DNA from: Taenia hydatigena
Lineage: Eukaryota > Platyhelminthes > Cestoda > Cyclophyllidea > Taeniidae
Direction: 5' to 3'
Assembly (NCBI GenBank): GCA_036345935.2
Contig: JADWOT020000001.1
Location: forward strand, 2,945,419-3,009,418
DNA: 64,000 bases
Under the pieces are notes generated by a model. It was not told where the DNA came from, did not search any database, and saw nothing but the letters and a program-made list of their open reading frames with translations. Positions 48,501 through 61,299 of this stretch are shown here, piece by piece; position 1 is the stretch's first letter; every line of letters begins with the position of its first letter. A program made the position numbers and the translations under genes.

Positions 48501-51231
48501 AAAATTAGCGTCAATTAAAGCTGGGACTCACTTCGAATTTCACTATGCCGGTTTCGGAATAGGTGAGGTGATGGTAGAAACAAGCACAGAGGAAGTATTG
48601 CTGTCATAAATCACCCAGATATTTTATCGTTTTAATCTCGCAATGTGTACTCCTTTTTTTACTTCCTATAGTGAGCAGACCTAAACGTTCAAATTCCAGA
48701 CTGAGTTTAGGATACTAGAAGCAATTCCACTAGAGCAGAAAAACGGAGTCTTTATGACGAGTCAAGCAGCAATCGTGGTTTGTACATCACTTAACCCATC
48801 TTTTTTTACGCATCCAAGACCGTGCTTTTGAAAACTCCTAATGAAAAAATGTAACGTTTATTCATGAAAAAAGAGGGAGACTTGTGCAAACACTACAAAT
48901 GTAACAGCGCACATGTGACTTAGTGATGAAGTCAACTTTATTAATGCAATTACACATATCAACCAGGCAACTGCTTTTGTAAAAAACTCAATTAGAATCG
49001 CCATAGCAACCATATATCCCATCATACTGTTTAAAAGTGCTAAACACATGACTTAAATTGCATGAACATGTGAAAACAGATGAAAGATGCTTGGGATTCC
49101 GAATCATTTACATAGAAAGTTCACTATTCTTCTTCCTTGCCCGTTTTCGAACAAATTTGCCTGCGATTTCAAAATTGGGAATTTTACATCAAATCAATGA
49201 CAAAAATAATTTGCGTTTTCATAAAAGGCAGAGTTAAATAAGATCTTGTCCCTCTGTCAGTCTAGAAGCCAGCATTTCGCCGGTTAAATGGCGATCTAAT
49301 AGTGTGGAATTTCCACGCAAATGTCAAGACTGGTTACCAAAACCTTCATGTCCTCAAAGGTGGCTAACGAGTTTAAGGATTTTAGAAGCAAATGGATGAG
49401 TGGTTGACGGCACCCACCTGTGAAATGCTCCAAGGGTGTTGATTTGCATGCTTAAGTTTTCGGCGTCGTTTGCATCCGCGAGAACGGCTTTTACAGCATT
49501 TTATAATGCCTTCGTTGTCACTGTCGGAATCTTCCTCTAGTTGCTTGAATCGGTCTGCAATTTGATCACTAATTCGCCGCATTAGAAGGATCCAAGCCAA
49601 ATTCATGTAGCGCATCAATGAAAGCCGAATCTCACGAGATATCGTCTTGTCAGCGCAATTTATGAAGGACTAAAAAACAGCATCAATCATTACTTTTATA
49701 GTTTTTACTTAACCTGATTTTTACAGAACTTGAGTTATTTTAAGCAAGGGTACTCGATTTTTTTTGGATGAGTCATTTTAACTCACCCGACTTTCTGGTT
49801 AAGTTAATCCCTGATTGATGGAAAGGAATGATCACTTTGCTGTTAGAATGCTGATTGGCTAGTTTTTTGTCACTTTTATGTAAATTTGGTATCGAAATAT
49901 TAGTATAGGGGTTGTCACTCACCATAGTCGCGTAGGCAATTTGATTCATCCAGGGAATGTACATGTACATTTTATACCATCGACCGATCACCCCGGAAAC
50001 GAAAAAGCCCAACAAGAAGGAGACAGGAATGTTGCCTTTCATGTTCTCACAGAAGCGAACAACATCCTCAAATACTCTATGGTGGAAAAAAACTCTATCC
50101 AAACAGCTACGCATTTGGAGAACCAGCTGTCTAATTTGTTAGAAAATGCTGTCTGAGACATCCTGTGTCCTTGTAAATGCTTGCTCTCTCTGTTGTAGAA
50201 AATAAAAAAAACCAGCGGGATTGACGGTTGATTTGACAGCATCAAAGCCTATTTATGGGTATTTGCATATGTTCTAACGACCGACTGCTGATTTTGTGGC
50301 CCTAATGCCTTTAACCGCTTGTCCGCATTGAAACTACATCAACGAAAGGGCTAATTAAATTCTCCCATTTTCCTCAGTTTTGAAGGGCAAAGGGGAAGTC
50401 AAGACTCACCTTTTCTGTGGCTCAGGAAGCACAAGACGATAGGTCAGACTAATCGCGTAGTAAACACACAGATAGAGCAGAAGATCGACCCACACCAGTT
50501 TGTAGAGGCTGCCTTTCCATCTGTGGGGCAAAAAATAACCAATAAACAGAAAAGAGCTCAAAACACACTCCTGCCGTCTTGATTAGCCATCCCTCAATTT
50601 GCAACCTGGTATTGTTAAAAAGTGACAATTGCCTCTGTCATTTGCATACTAGATGGATGGCTCGATGGATGGATGGGTGGATGGATGGATGGAGGGAGGG
50701 ATGGATGGATGGACAGAGGGATAAGATTCTGTTCCTCTGAGAGGCAGTCAGATCGCACTTAAAAAGGATAAAACCAAGTGTAAAGCACCTACGCAGGAGG
50801 CAATAATAAACAAATCTAACGTCTTTAAATAAAACTTTACCTAAGTATCTATCAAAATGTAAGGTAACCTGCAAAACGAAAAGGACACTTAACGGAGGGC
50901 GCATCAACTTACCGCATCACGATCCATTTTTAGACGCCTAATCGACTTATCGATTGACAGCTAAAACACTATGATGCCAATGCAAAAAATCGATGAGAGG
51001 TTAAGTGTCGACTCTGCCGCGCATGCCTAATTAATGCCGACACCACCTAGTGAGTGAGTGTGATGTGTGTGACATTTGGAGGAGACATGGCAACATAGAA
51101 ATGCAAAACTTAAAGGGGATGAGGAGTGGGCCCAGGGAGAGGGTCAAGGAGGTGTATTACCTTCGGAGTATCTTCAAAAAAAGGAAGGCGCCACTGCCGT
51201 CGGAGATGTCATCCACATAGGAGATCGGCAT
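45540..51231 (-). CDS. Bestrophin B, calcium-activated chloride channel
   Basis: Nine exons (minus): 51161-51231, 50410-50520, 49923-50076, 49418-49669, 47675-47900, 46961-47163, 46604-46681, 46006-46158, 45540-45794; 500 residues. Seven of the nine exon lengths equal those of bestrophin A; only exons 4 and 5, which encode the insert, differ. The pore-neck helix is [13 protein letters not shown] (77-89), with Ile77, Phe81 and Phe85 matching human 76, 80 and 84. The calcium clasp [11 protein letters not shown] (423-433) is closer to the vertebrate form than that of bestrophin A. The insert spans about 154-272: a Lys/Arg/Cys-rich stretch ([15 protein letters not shown]), then Ser/Thr/Pro-rich sequence, then [10 protein letters not shown]. 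This last stretch resembles a second clasp-like acidic loop. Introns 4 and 5 hold only noise ORFs. Confidence 0.95.
50648..50715. repeat. GGAT tetranucleotide tract in bestrophin B intron 1
   Basis: Imperfect GGAT repeat, the same family as the left-hand arrays, lying within the first intron of bestrophin B. Confidence 0.85.
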
Positions 51232-51338
51232 GGATGAGAATGATGCTCTGTGAGTGTGTGTATGTATGTATGTATGTAACTGTGTGAGTGTGCGTCTGTT
51301 GAGCGTATGCTGACAGTGTGTAATCCACCCCTAACATG

Positions 51339-51358
51339 CACACACACACACACACACA
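51339..51358. repeat. (CA)n microsatellite upstream of bestrophin B
   Basis: About 20 bases of CA about 110 bases 5' of the bestrophin B start codon. A GTAT tract lies between it and the gene (51250-51278). Confidence 0.85.
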
Positions 51359-51499
51359 TACGCACCCACTCGCGCATGCGCGCACACGCGCTACATTCAA
51401 ATCTCAAGGTTAGACGCGTTTACCTCCAGTGTTGTGTGTCAGCGTGTCTTGCTGCCTACTTTCTTCTGTGCCTTCTGTGACCTCGATAGTCCGCTTCTT

Positions 51500-53170
51500 G
51501 AGTAGGAACTTACGAGTAAACGAGGATTTTGAAGCCCCGCCAGCAGCTGTGATGCCAATCGGAGGTGGTTTGTTCAAAGAGGCCTGCCATTTGTGCTATC
51601 AATGAATGCCTTATGCGGCACCCAAAAGATTCCGCCCCCAACGCCACAAACGTGGCACAATGCAAGTGGCTAACTTTCTCTATCTCTCTCTCTCTCTTTG
51701 TATGTGTGCATGTGTGTGGATTCATTTGTGTGAAATGACCTCACCTGTCATACACATTCATTGTGCTGCATTCTTCCGCTTAATTGACACCTCATTCGTT
51801 GAATTCATACACATAAGTAATGAGGCCCTTGTAAAGCGGTTCAACATGATCTACCTTGCATAACCTACTCTTCCCGCCATCCCTCTATTAACCTATCATC
51901 CGCCTTTTTAATCATCAGCTAGTCCTGTTTGCCCATTCACCTTTCTTTTCCCATCTCTCTCTCCATAACTTCACCTGTGTGTGGGTGTTCCATTTAACCA
52001 TTCGCCTAGCTATCCATCTTCTTTAAGCATCACCCAATTTGCGAGTCCATTTTAATTAGCATCAAGAGAGAGGTATTTAATCACTGTTTTCAAGAACATA
52101 AGGACACTTTAAAATGGACAAACCAACACTTTATAACGATTTCCTAGATGGACACTTTCTCCTTTCCAGAATGCCATTTTTATGATTGCTTACCCACCTG
52201 AGGTGGCATAGAAGGTTGGAGGCATTGTGGAATCGTGTTAAGTTTGGAGTTATAACAAATTTACCCCGTCAAGACAGAAAACATTGGAGCGTACTCTTCT
52301 CCTTCAACAGTACCTGTGTAAGTTGTTTGACTTCAATCGAAATGACTAGTAAGCAGTGGAACTTGGTGATTGCCATTCTTTGAACAGGTAGCACCTTCCA
52401 GAGTACGAGTCCTTCGCAAAGTGTTCGAATCTTACTAAACTGGGGTTGAATTTACAGCGAGTAAATTTAACATCTCAAAAACAGCATTCTGTCACTTGAA
52501 AACCCTTATCCAATCAGAACTCTACACAATAAAGGTGCCTTTCCATCAGCGATCCCCATTGGCTAACCACAAGGCCAAGGATTCAAATCATGTTTTTTGT
52601 GCTTTTCCCTGTCGTTAATGGCTCTCTCAATTACAGAGTTTATACATATTTACTTGATGCGTCACCAGACCCAACAATTGCTAATCCAATCAACTGAACC
52701 GCTAATAAATAAAGTACGTTGTGCGCGCTTACTACTGAGGCGCTCAAGGTAGGTTGACTAGTTGATAGAAAATTCTTCACTACTATTTATTGTTAAAATG
52801 CCCAGCTTCGTATCAGCTCAATCTTGCTAATCAATCAAAAGCAAACACCCATTTCATTACCGTTAAAAAGGGGGAGATCGCTTGATCTCCATTGGTCAGT
52901 GACAGCATCATACTTCCCCTTACCAATCAGACTCAAAGCTCGAAACCCTCCCCCTCAATCCAATCAGAAATCAAGCCCAACCAACCTCTACCCAAAGGAC
53001 GCATATTTGTCTGCATTTATGTGTCATTGACCGTATTTACTATTTATATGGGATGAAGTAGAAATAGAGGAAAAAATTAGTCAACAGTGACAAATGAGGG
53101 GGAGGGTGTATCACAGAGTTTCTCGCAGAGGGGAAGAGAGGTAGGACTGGGGAGGAGAAAGGAAACAGGC
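51500..53170. other. No gene seen
   Basis: Intergenic DNA between the 5' end of bestrophin B and the 3' end of GBF1. Short CT and GT runs occur near 51681-51720. No coding frame was recognised. Confidence 0.5.
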
Positions 53171-53174
53171 CACT

Positions 53175-56100
53175 TCATTCCTCCTCGCAATCGCTCTCCT
53201 CCACGGGCAACTGGATCCGAACTTCACAGGTCGGATAGTGGGGAGGAGCTTCGGCGGACGAGATTGCCTGCTCGGACGGTTGGACCTCAGACGGCGGAGC
53301 TGACAGCAACAAAACAATTCGTCTGATTGTAGCAAGGGCAACTGGTTATGTTTACATTCAGACACCTCAGGCGAACTTTACTACATTCACGTGCTCCTAC
53401 TACTGAAAAGCCAAATGAGTAGAAAGACGACCAACAAACATACTTTCTCGACGAACAATAAAATACCTTCCTGTAAACAGAGCCATGATATCAGAGTTTT
53501 CAACTCATTCAACGATTCAACACTTCACGAATGCTTCTGCATATGTGTCACAAACCGTCTATTTCACCTGTCGCAGTCGCTGGTGGAGCAGACTCGGAGA
53601 CTCCAGGAGTATCTACGCCTATTGCTGTCGTTCCCGCTACCGCTTCTGATGTTGGCGGTGGTGGTGGTGGAAACAGCTGATCCATCAGATTTGGCATGAA
53701 TCCTTCCAGGTGGGAATATGTTTGGGACCACAACAGCGCCTCTCTGGAACCCTCTGATGCATCTCGCACCAAAATTGGTGCGGTGTCCTGCGTGCCAGTG
53801 TAGAGAACCAGTAGGAGGTTCTTCAACGACTCACGTACCGCGTCGTTCTAAGCAGAGGAAGACGAGCAAAGAAAATGAATAGCCCAGCGACATATTCAGT
53901 TTAAGTAGGGTCCGCAAACCGCACCAGAGAGTCAGAGATATTGGCCTTGATATACTTCTCCATGTAGGTCAAAATGCGTCCCCATAGTTGTGGAAAGGTT
54001 CCTAGCGCATATAGAGGACTAAGATGTTGGAGAAAGACCTTCGTCAACAATGGAATAGCGCGCATTCTAGGGTCCATGTATTCAGCAAGTGCCCCAGGCA
54101 CCGTGGGGACCGTTGGAGCCGTTTCGACACCCCCACTGTTGCTGCTGCCTCCACCGAAGATGTTGGAAAAGAAACCAACAGTGGAGAGATTGCCTTGACT
54201 CCCAGACTCACGACTTGATCGGTTAGCGGCGCTGGCACCAGTAACAGTGACGGTGGAGGCAAGTGATGCATCGCCTAGGGAGGCGTTTGCAAAGGTGGAG
54301 GAATTGTTGAAAGTGACGCCTTCAAGGAAGTTTGTCAGCAGAGGAAAGAGAACCTATCAGGAAAGAAAGCAGTACAAAGATCATTAAAAGCAGCGAAACC
54401 CTTTCCTTACCTATCCACTAACCGGCTTAGCCCCAAGTTTCGGTAAAACACATCATGCTACTCATTTTCCATTTAAGTAGGTTAAATCACCTGAAGGAAG
54501 CAGTCAAGCCACTGAGGTCCCGTCAGCAGATGCAGGATGGGAGAAAGCAGAGCACGTTGAAGGAACGCAAGAGCATCAGCACGAACGTCGCGTCTTGCAT
54601 CCACACAGAGACGTGCAATGGCCTGCAACAATGCTCGCCAACAGGAGGGCCAGAGGCAGTCAACACTTGCATCCACCAAGCCTCGCGTTGGCTCCATCTC
54701 CTCGCCACCTTCTGCCTCCGTGGGTTTTGTCCACTCTGCATAGATAGAGGGTGCGCGACTGAAAAGGGTGTAGGCGAGGTCGAGGAGCTAAAAGAAAAGA
54801 TGGATTTTGAAGCGTTCCGCACATACAAGCAGGAAGCAATCGAGAGGTCCCAAGACTGTCTGCCTTTCTATCTACTTCAATGGACCCCTTCATTCGTCAG
54901 ACTATCACCCCTTCCATCTGCTCGACTGAATAAAAGCTTTGACAACTCCTCAGCCTCAGCAAACAGACCAAAAGAAAGGCACCTCAAAAGTCACCCGAAC
55001 TCACCTGAAGAGCAATTCCACTAGTGAATGGCTCTGGCGGTCGAGCCTCGGGAAGATCGAAGAGAGGCGGTGAGATACGCTCGTGTGTGCTGTTGGCCAA
55101 CGTCTTGCGTATGATGGATGGCTTCGGTGGTATCAAAACTGCTTCAATGAACACTCGCAGTGTGTGGACGCAGTACTAAAGGAAGAGAAGCTGAGGGTCA
55201 GTCGGCTCATTTACCCAGTCGATTAAGTAAGCGCTTAGGACTTAAAAACCAAATAATCGGGCGGAATCGATCCACTTCTTAAAAAAATTGAAGTCTTACC
55301 GGATCCCAAACGAAGCACTAACCTCAATATTGCTTGGGGTGATATGAGCTGGATCGCGAACGACAAAAGCGATGGAATCGCAAGCCTTTTCGAGGGCAAC
55401 CCAGTCCTGGAAGACAATTACAATGGGTAGGCGCAGTCGTGAAGAGGGAACTAGATCCCTTTCATCGCCAGCTTTTTCCTTCTCAACGTCCTCGCTTGCA
55501 ACTTCGCGCTCCCTTCCGGTATCTGGATGGGAGGAACGAAAAGAAAGAGGTTAGTAGGTGCCGGAAACCCAAAAGAATAAGTCTTGAGAAGTGGTTAGTA
55601 AATACAGTGAAGTTGGATAGATGAAAATATCGTTAACCTGTCGTCTCCCGCCTGTCCACGACATTTACGAGCACCCAGGACTCAACTCCTGCCCTAACAA
55701 GGCTGGTGGGTGGATGTTGACGTCGAAGGTCCTCCACTTTGACATCGCAGCTTTCGTTGTCACTGGAGTAATCGCGTGAGACCTCAGCCCCGGCATCCGC
55801 TACCATGTTTTGGAGGCTGGAATCTGTGTGAAAAAAATGGATTCCTAATGGAAGCAACGATGAGAGAACGAACAGATGCATGAATTGATGGATAAAAACT
55901 CACACATATTTGCCTTCCGCATTCCCTTCAACTCTTCCTGACCCTGTTCCTGTCGATGATCCCACACCTGTCCTTCCAACTCCTCCGGAGTAATTGGAAA
56001 GGCTCCTGCACCGCACACCTCAAGCAGTCCAAGAATGAGTTGCCAGTCCTGTGGGGAGGGCACCTCCACCGCCATCGCACCTCCCTCTTCCGACAGCAGA

Positions 56101-59100
56101 GCGTCAACTGCCCACACCACTTGTCGGGCCACCGAACTACCGCCTGCGCCATCGTTCGCCGTTTTCGTGAATTCGGAAGAGCGATAGCGGTGCAGAAGAC
56201 GACGGTTGCCGGTGGCACTGATGGCAGCAGTGTTAGAAGCAGTAGGGGAGGTGGACCGGAAGGGGGAGGAGGGAGGGCGAAGAAGGTAGGCACCGCGTTC
56301 TTTAAGGATTGTGAGCAGGCAGGCAAAAATCTATAGAAGTTTGAAAAGAGGATGAACTATAAGCTCGTTCACACACCGTAGTAATTTGACTGACGAAAAA
56401 AAAACAAACATGCCTGTGTTGCCAACTTCTGCTGTCGACGCAACAACCGCAATGCCAATCGCAGCATCCCAGCCACCACACATTCCACTAGAGCAGTCGG
56501 TTCTCGAGCATTCCTCAAAATCTCCACCAAATCCCCTCGGACCATGAGCCAGAGTTGGTCAATCCGATCCCTGTTGTAGAGGAGCACTTGCAACAGCAGC
56601 TCCAAACAGAAGATCTGACTTCGTTCTCCCCCCACAGTTTCTAAAACAACAGATTCGCAGGCGTCAGTACCCCTGCCACCATTAGACAATCCGTAGAGAA
56701 GAGCCTAAAGATGGAAGAAAGAAGTAATTGTAACGACCCTTGAATTGGACAGAAGTATAAAGAAATCGTTGAACAATGATGCACCTTGATGAGCTCCTGC
56801 AACGACTCCAGCATAAGAAACTTTGACTCCTCGAAAAGAGCGCCTATTTGACAGGCTTCCACAGTTGCCTTGGCGGCCTGAATGGCGGCGGAGTCATCGT
56901 CGTGGACGGACTGTGGTAGAGTGAAGGAAGGTGCAGCGGCACCGGATACAGCGGACTCGTCCATAAGGCGGAAGAGGTCCGTGGCGCTGGTGAAAGACCG
57001 AGGCTGTGATGGAGTGGAAGGCTCGTCGAAGGGATTTGGCGGGGCGTCAGGTGTGTCAGGTGGGAGTGAGGAAAGTGGCTCCAAGTTGGAGGAGGATCCG
57101 AGGGTTAGGTATTGGTAGAATGAGCCCAACACACCGAGATCGGGACTGGATGAAGATTGTGAAATGAGGAAGATGAAGTCGGAACTGTTCTCGCGAATCT
57201 CCAATCACCACGAACAGTGGACCTACCGACTGCCGGTATCATTAAGATGTTCGTTTGAGGCCACAGCTGCGGAGAAGCCGGAGGAGGCGCCGGCAGGTAC
57301 AAAGTGCGGCGAGCGAACTAGACCGGGTGGGAGGAGGTGGGCGTGCAGAAGACGTAGGAGACAGTCTAGGAGGAGGGAGCGCCAACCCTCCCTCAACATA
57401 TCCCCATGAGTCGCAGCCAGTGCAAAGACCAGCCGGGTAGCCATCTGAGCCTTCGCACTTTGACCCAGAGCCACGCCAACCGACTCCAAGGTCTGTGTCA
57501 GGTCAGAGAACTCAATATTGCTACTACGCATTCATAGCCAGTGGTAACAAATTTATTTCATAAGAAACAAACAGTATGATTAAATGTACAAACTGCAAAA
57601 CAAAGAGGAAGGTTCAAAGCACAACTGAAACCTCACTTCATTAGGGCTGAGCAGTAGGGTGAATTTGCAGAGCGAAATTATGAGGTTGTCGAAGACCTGA
57701 GTCATACGAAAATGTGCTGCAATACGTGCGCACCGCACGAAGCCCGCCATCGTTTTGGCCTGTAGTGCTGCGTCAGTCGACTTGTCAAGGACGAAGGAGA
57801 GCGCAGAAACTGTTGAGCCCCAGAGCATTGCAAAGAGGTCGGCATCGAATTGGCCCGGTGGTAGGTGCACATAGTGCTGAAAGGACGACCGACTGCTGCG
57901 CCGAACCAGGCACTAAAAAAGGGAGAGCTACTATCTAATTGCCATCAGAAAATAAGTTCCTACCTTCGGGAGAATATACTGTTGTCTACTCACTGAGAAC
58001 GGGGATCACCCATCCTTGGGTATAGATTAACCCAGGATGTATGAATGAACGAAATCATTGCCTCCACTAATACTCACCTTCCACAAGTAGTTGTCTCTCA
58101 CCGCGCCAGTCTGCTCACTCGGCATTACAATCTCTCTTTCTCGAATGCTCTTATATACAGCCTCCACAAGCTCCGAATCAAATTCCCCACCCCCATTCAT
58201 GCCCTTTAAGTTACGCTTAAAGTCTGCACACGTCATTGGAACATTTTGCCGCCGGGAGTTGGGATTATGCTGATCGGTATTGAGCATCAGTAGCGCATAG
58301 GCCAGTGTGAAAGCGGCGTCAACGTTGGCGAAGGGCGCATCATTGGCCTCGTACCATTGCTCGGCGAAGGACTCCATGAGGTGCTGAATCAGTGGGGCTT
58401 CACCAGGAATGCGAAATGCCTCAAGGTAAGCGCGAAGAGCCTCGTCGATCCGCGTACCTCGGAAATTGAAGTGTCTATAATGAAGGAGGCAGAAGAAGTG
58501 CGGTCACCAAAACCCAGTTAAGGAAAAATCGTTTATTTTCAAAGGATTGCCAATTCTACTTAAGTCCGTTTAAGTAGGAACAGACCAACCAAGACGACAT
58601 TACCTCCACTTACCGAACAAATGTCACCAAAATGTCGGTATTTTTGCGATCAGCCAGGTATTCACCGATCATTTTCTTATCCAACCTCGGATTCTCGGCC
58701 AGAAAACCAGCTATTTCCACAGGATCCATCGGGTCGGAGAGGAGGCCATTCTTCTGCAGAAACGCGATTCCATCCTTTTGTTTCAGGTTGAATCGATCTG
58801 AACCAATCATTAGTAGCTAAAAAGTAATCAAAATCTGTCTATCTCATGAGCTGAGACGTCGATAATGGTGAGAAAAATAGAGCGAAGAGAAAATCAACCT
58901 TTTTACGAGTCTTCTGTGCCACCAGATTATCGTGAGTTGGAATGGCTGAGGACGGAATCCAATGTCGATTCGGTCGCACAATTGCACGCTTCGAATCCGC
59001 CAACCGTGTAGCCGCCTGGAGGGAGAAGGAGGGGAAAAAATCACGGAATGGGGCCAGGAGTGTTCGCAATCCCCACCTTATAACTACTTGAGGACTATTT

Positions 59101-61286
59101 GGAGGACGACAGTGGCTTCTGACACGAAAGAGGTGTTGAAGCCAAGTCCATTTCAACCTCTTCTTCTGACTACTAATAACAGCGAAGATACGGACCCAGG
59201 TGACTTGAAGACGTCCAGTGTGGAATTTGTAAGCTATTCACGCGAGAAAATGACGCCCCTTCTACTTCCTTGGTGGTTAATGGCTGGACAGCTCCGCGGT
59301 TAGAACAAGGTGGAAGAAAAAGAGAAAGAGATAATACATAAAGAAAAAGGACACTATCCTAAATGTCACACTCACCTTTTCTGTGACCTCTTCCACATCA
59401 CTTCCACCAGTTTGGATGTCAATGGCGTCTACGACAGCAAGGAGAGCATCCAAAGCAATGAGGTTTGTGCCCACAAGTCGGTTGGTAGGGTAGGCGTTCT
59501 TGGTGAGCATCTCGGTGATATCCTCAAAGAGATTTGAGCAGTACGGATCGCAATCGTAGTTCACGTAGATCTCCGCGGCTAATCCGGGGAGGAGAAAGAG
59601 TTGGACGACAGCGTCGAGCGCAATTTCACGATACTCATAGGTGATACGCTCGTTGTCAGAGGAAATGAGGGCAATCAGACGTTGGAAGTAGACCTGGAAA
59701 ACAGTACTTTAACGCATTTCACTTTCTACAAGTGATGCAAGAGAAATTAAAATCTATCAGAATCAAAGGCCTCTGATACAACTTTAGCTGAGATGAAAAC
59801 CTCTTCAAAGAAGGCATAAGAGAGCAGTAGCTTCTCAGTAGTCGTGCGATACCACAAAGCAACGCCAGTGATTGGAGGTGAAGAGGAGTTCAGAAAAACA
59901 CCTCTAGAAGGATGCAAACCCTTCAAACTGCCACTACTGAAGTTCTACCTGATTATCTAACAATCAAGATCATCCTAAATGCATTCAGTATCAATAACTA
60001 ATAACTTAAATCTCCCAACAGCCTCCGAGTAGTGTCAACTCATCTAGAAGACTCTAGATTTCCTCAAAACAGCAACTCCACGGTTATCTAGCATCACGAA
60101 GAGTTTAGACTCCTCAAAACTCCATAACTAAGAGTTTGGAGATCCTCTTACGGTTTCAACTCTTTTAAAATGTGGATTAATTGAGATGCTCAACTGACCT
60201 CAAGCTGTAACTTCAGATGCATCCGCAGAGTCTCAAAGAGTAGAAAGGCGAGACGCAGAGTTGCGACGAAAAGGGGGATGCGTTCGCGATAGAGCAGCAT
60301 CATGAGATACTTAGTCATATCAGTGGCCACCAGTCGGAGAATAGTAGGACAAGCGTGCAAAAAATCCGCCCCCGTCTCCATTGCCACAGTGAGGAGGTTT
60401 AGAGAGACCTTAATCACTCCCTCCTGGTGTTCCTCTGGGTTGAGAAGGTTCACAAGAAGAGCAAAGAGATTGTGTACGGCTTGAAGATTGTAGGGACGGC
60501 AGATGTGCTCACTGGAAATGTCTGCATCTTTAGAGAGAAATAAAGACACAAAATGGGGGTTTCACAGTTCAGAAACTAATGAGATAATGCAGAACCAGGA
60601 GACGTAACTGTTCACGACTGCGTCATTCTTTGCCTTTCTACTACCCAAGGGAACAGAGGGTGTCCAAATGCAAAAAGCGTGCCACCATCAAGAGGTTAAG
60701 CCTGGAGCATTGACGCCGCCCATTTATGGGCACTTTCAGCTAACCTTCAACATCAGCTAGGTGTTCTTCGGCCTCCTGACCGATTTCCATGCTGAAAGAG
60801 ACGGGCGAATGTGATGACGGTGACGGCAATGGCTGAATTTCGGCTGATGTCGCTGCTGTCGGTGTTGGTGTCTGCTGATCTGCAACCAAGTGGTCACCCA
60901 AACTGCAAATGCTCTCATCTCGCAGTAGGTGCTCGTCTGCTGAAGGATCTGAAGTAAAAAGGCATCAAAACATCACAGCAAAAAGAAGTTTACTATGGGT
61001 AGTTAAACGTGGTGGAATATCGAAGTCACAACCACTAGAACCAGATATAAACGGCACTTTACACAAAGAGTAATTAGCTGGAATGGGTCCAGATAGACTA
61101 GTCAAGTGATAAACAAAAGACAAGGCGATGGGAAAAAAGAGATGTTATGATTTTCACAGTTGGTTAAATGTCGTTGAAATAACGCGAAATGCATTGGGGG
61201 CCTGCAAAAGGAGTCTTGAATCCATGTAAAATTTTCAACACTTACTGGAGAAACTGAGGGGCATGGGATGGGGCCGCATCAGCCTA
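53175..61286 (-). CDS. GBF1: GBF1-type Arf guanine exchange factor, 5' incomplete
   Basis: Large Arf-GEF that activates Arf1 at the ER-Golgi interface to recruit COPI. Exons (minus), 3' to 5': 53175-53299, 53568-53847, 53925-54353, 54491-54787, 55005-55175, 55323-55522, 55638-55823, 55904-56330, 56414-56704, 56785-57145, 57227 to about 57529, 57637-57912, 58078-58474, 58614-58816, 58899-59015, 59376-59693, 60199-60527, 60745-60948, and tentatively 61243-61286. This gives about 1640 residues. In order it shows HUS (FLLFETLRMHLK, YVNYDCDPYCSNLFED), Sec7 with catalytic Glu in FRIPGEAP and motif 2 LMLNTDQHN, then HDS1-3 (VFDNLIISLCKFT, LREGW, RNDRID-type ELLLQVLL, AFVVRDPAHITP, FLQRALL, LLTKVFLQHLSPL). 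The intron at 56331-56413 uses a GC donor. The DCB domain is missing and probably lies beyond 64 kb. Confidence 0.95.
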
Positions 61287-61299
61287 TGACAATCACTAC

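Noticed and set aside
48858..49049. Hydrophobic minus ORF within bestrophin B
   Set aside because: It lies in intron 4, between exons whose phases join directly, and aligns to no bestrophin helix.
53548..53567. Read-through end of the penultimate GBF1 exon
   Set aside because: An in-phase CAG|GTGAAA donor joins a terminal exon at 53175-53299 that continues with the expected Pro/Ser/Glu-rich tail. The short read-through is possible as an isoform but less likely.
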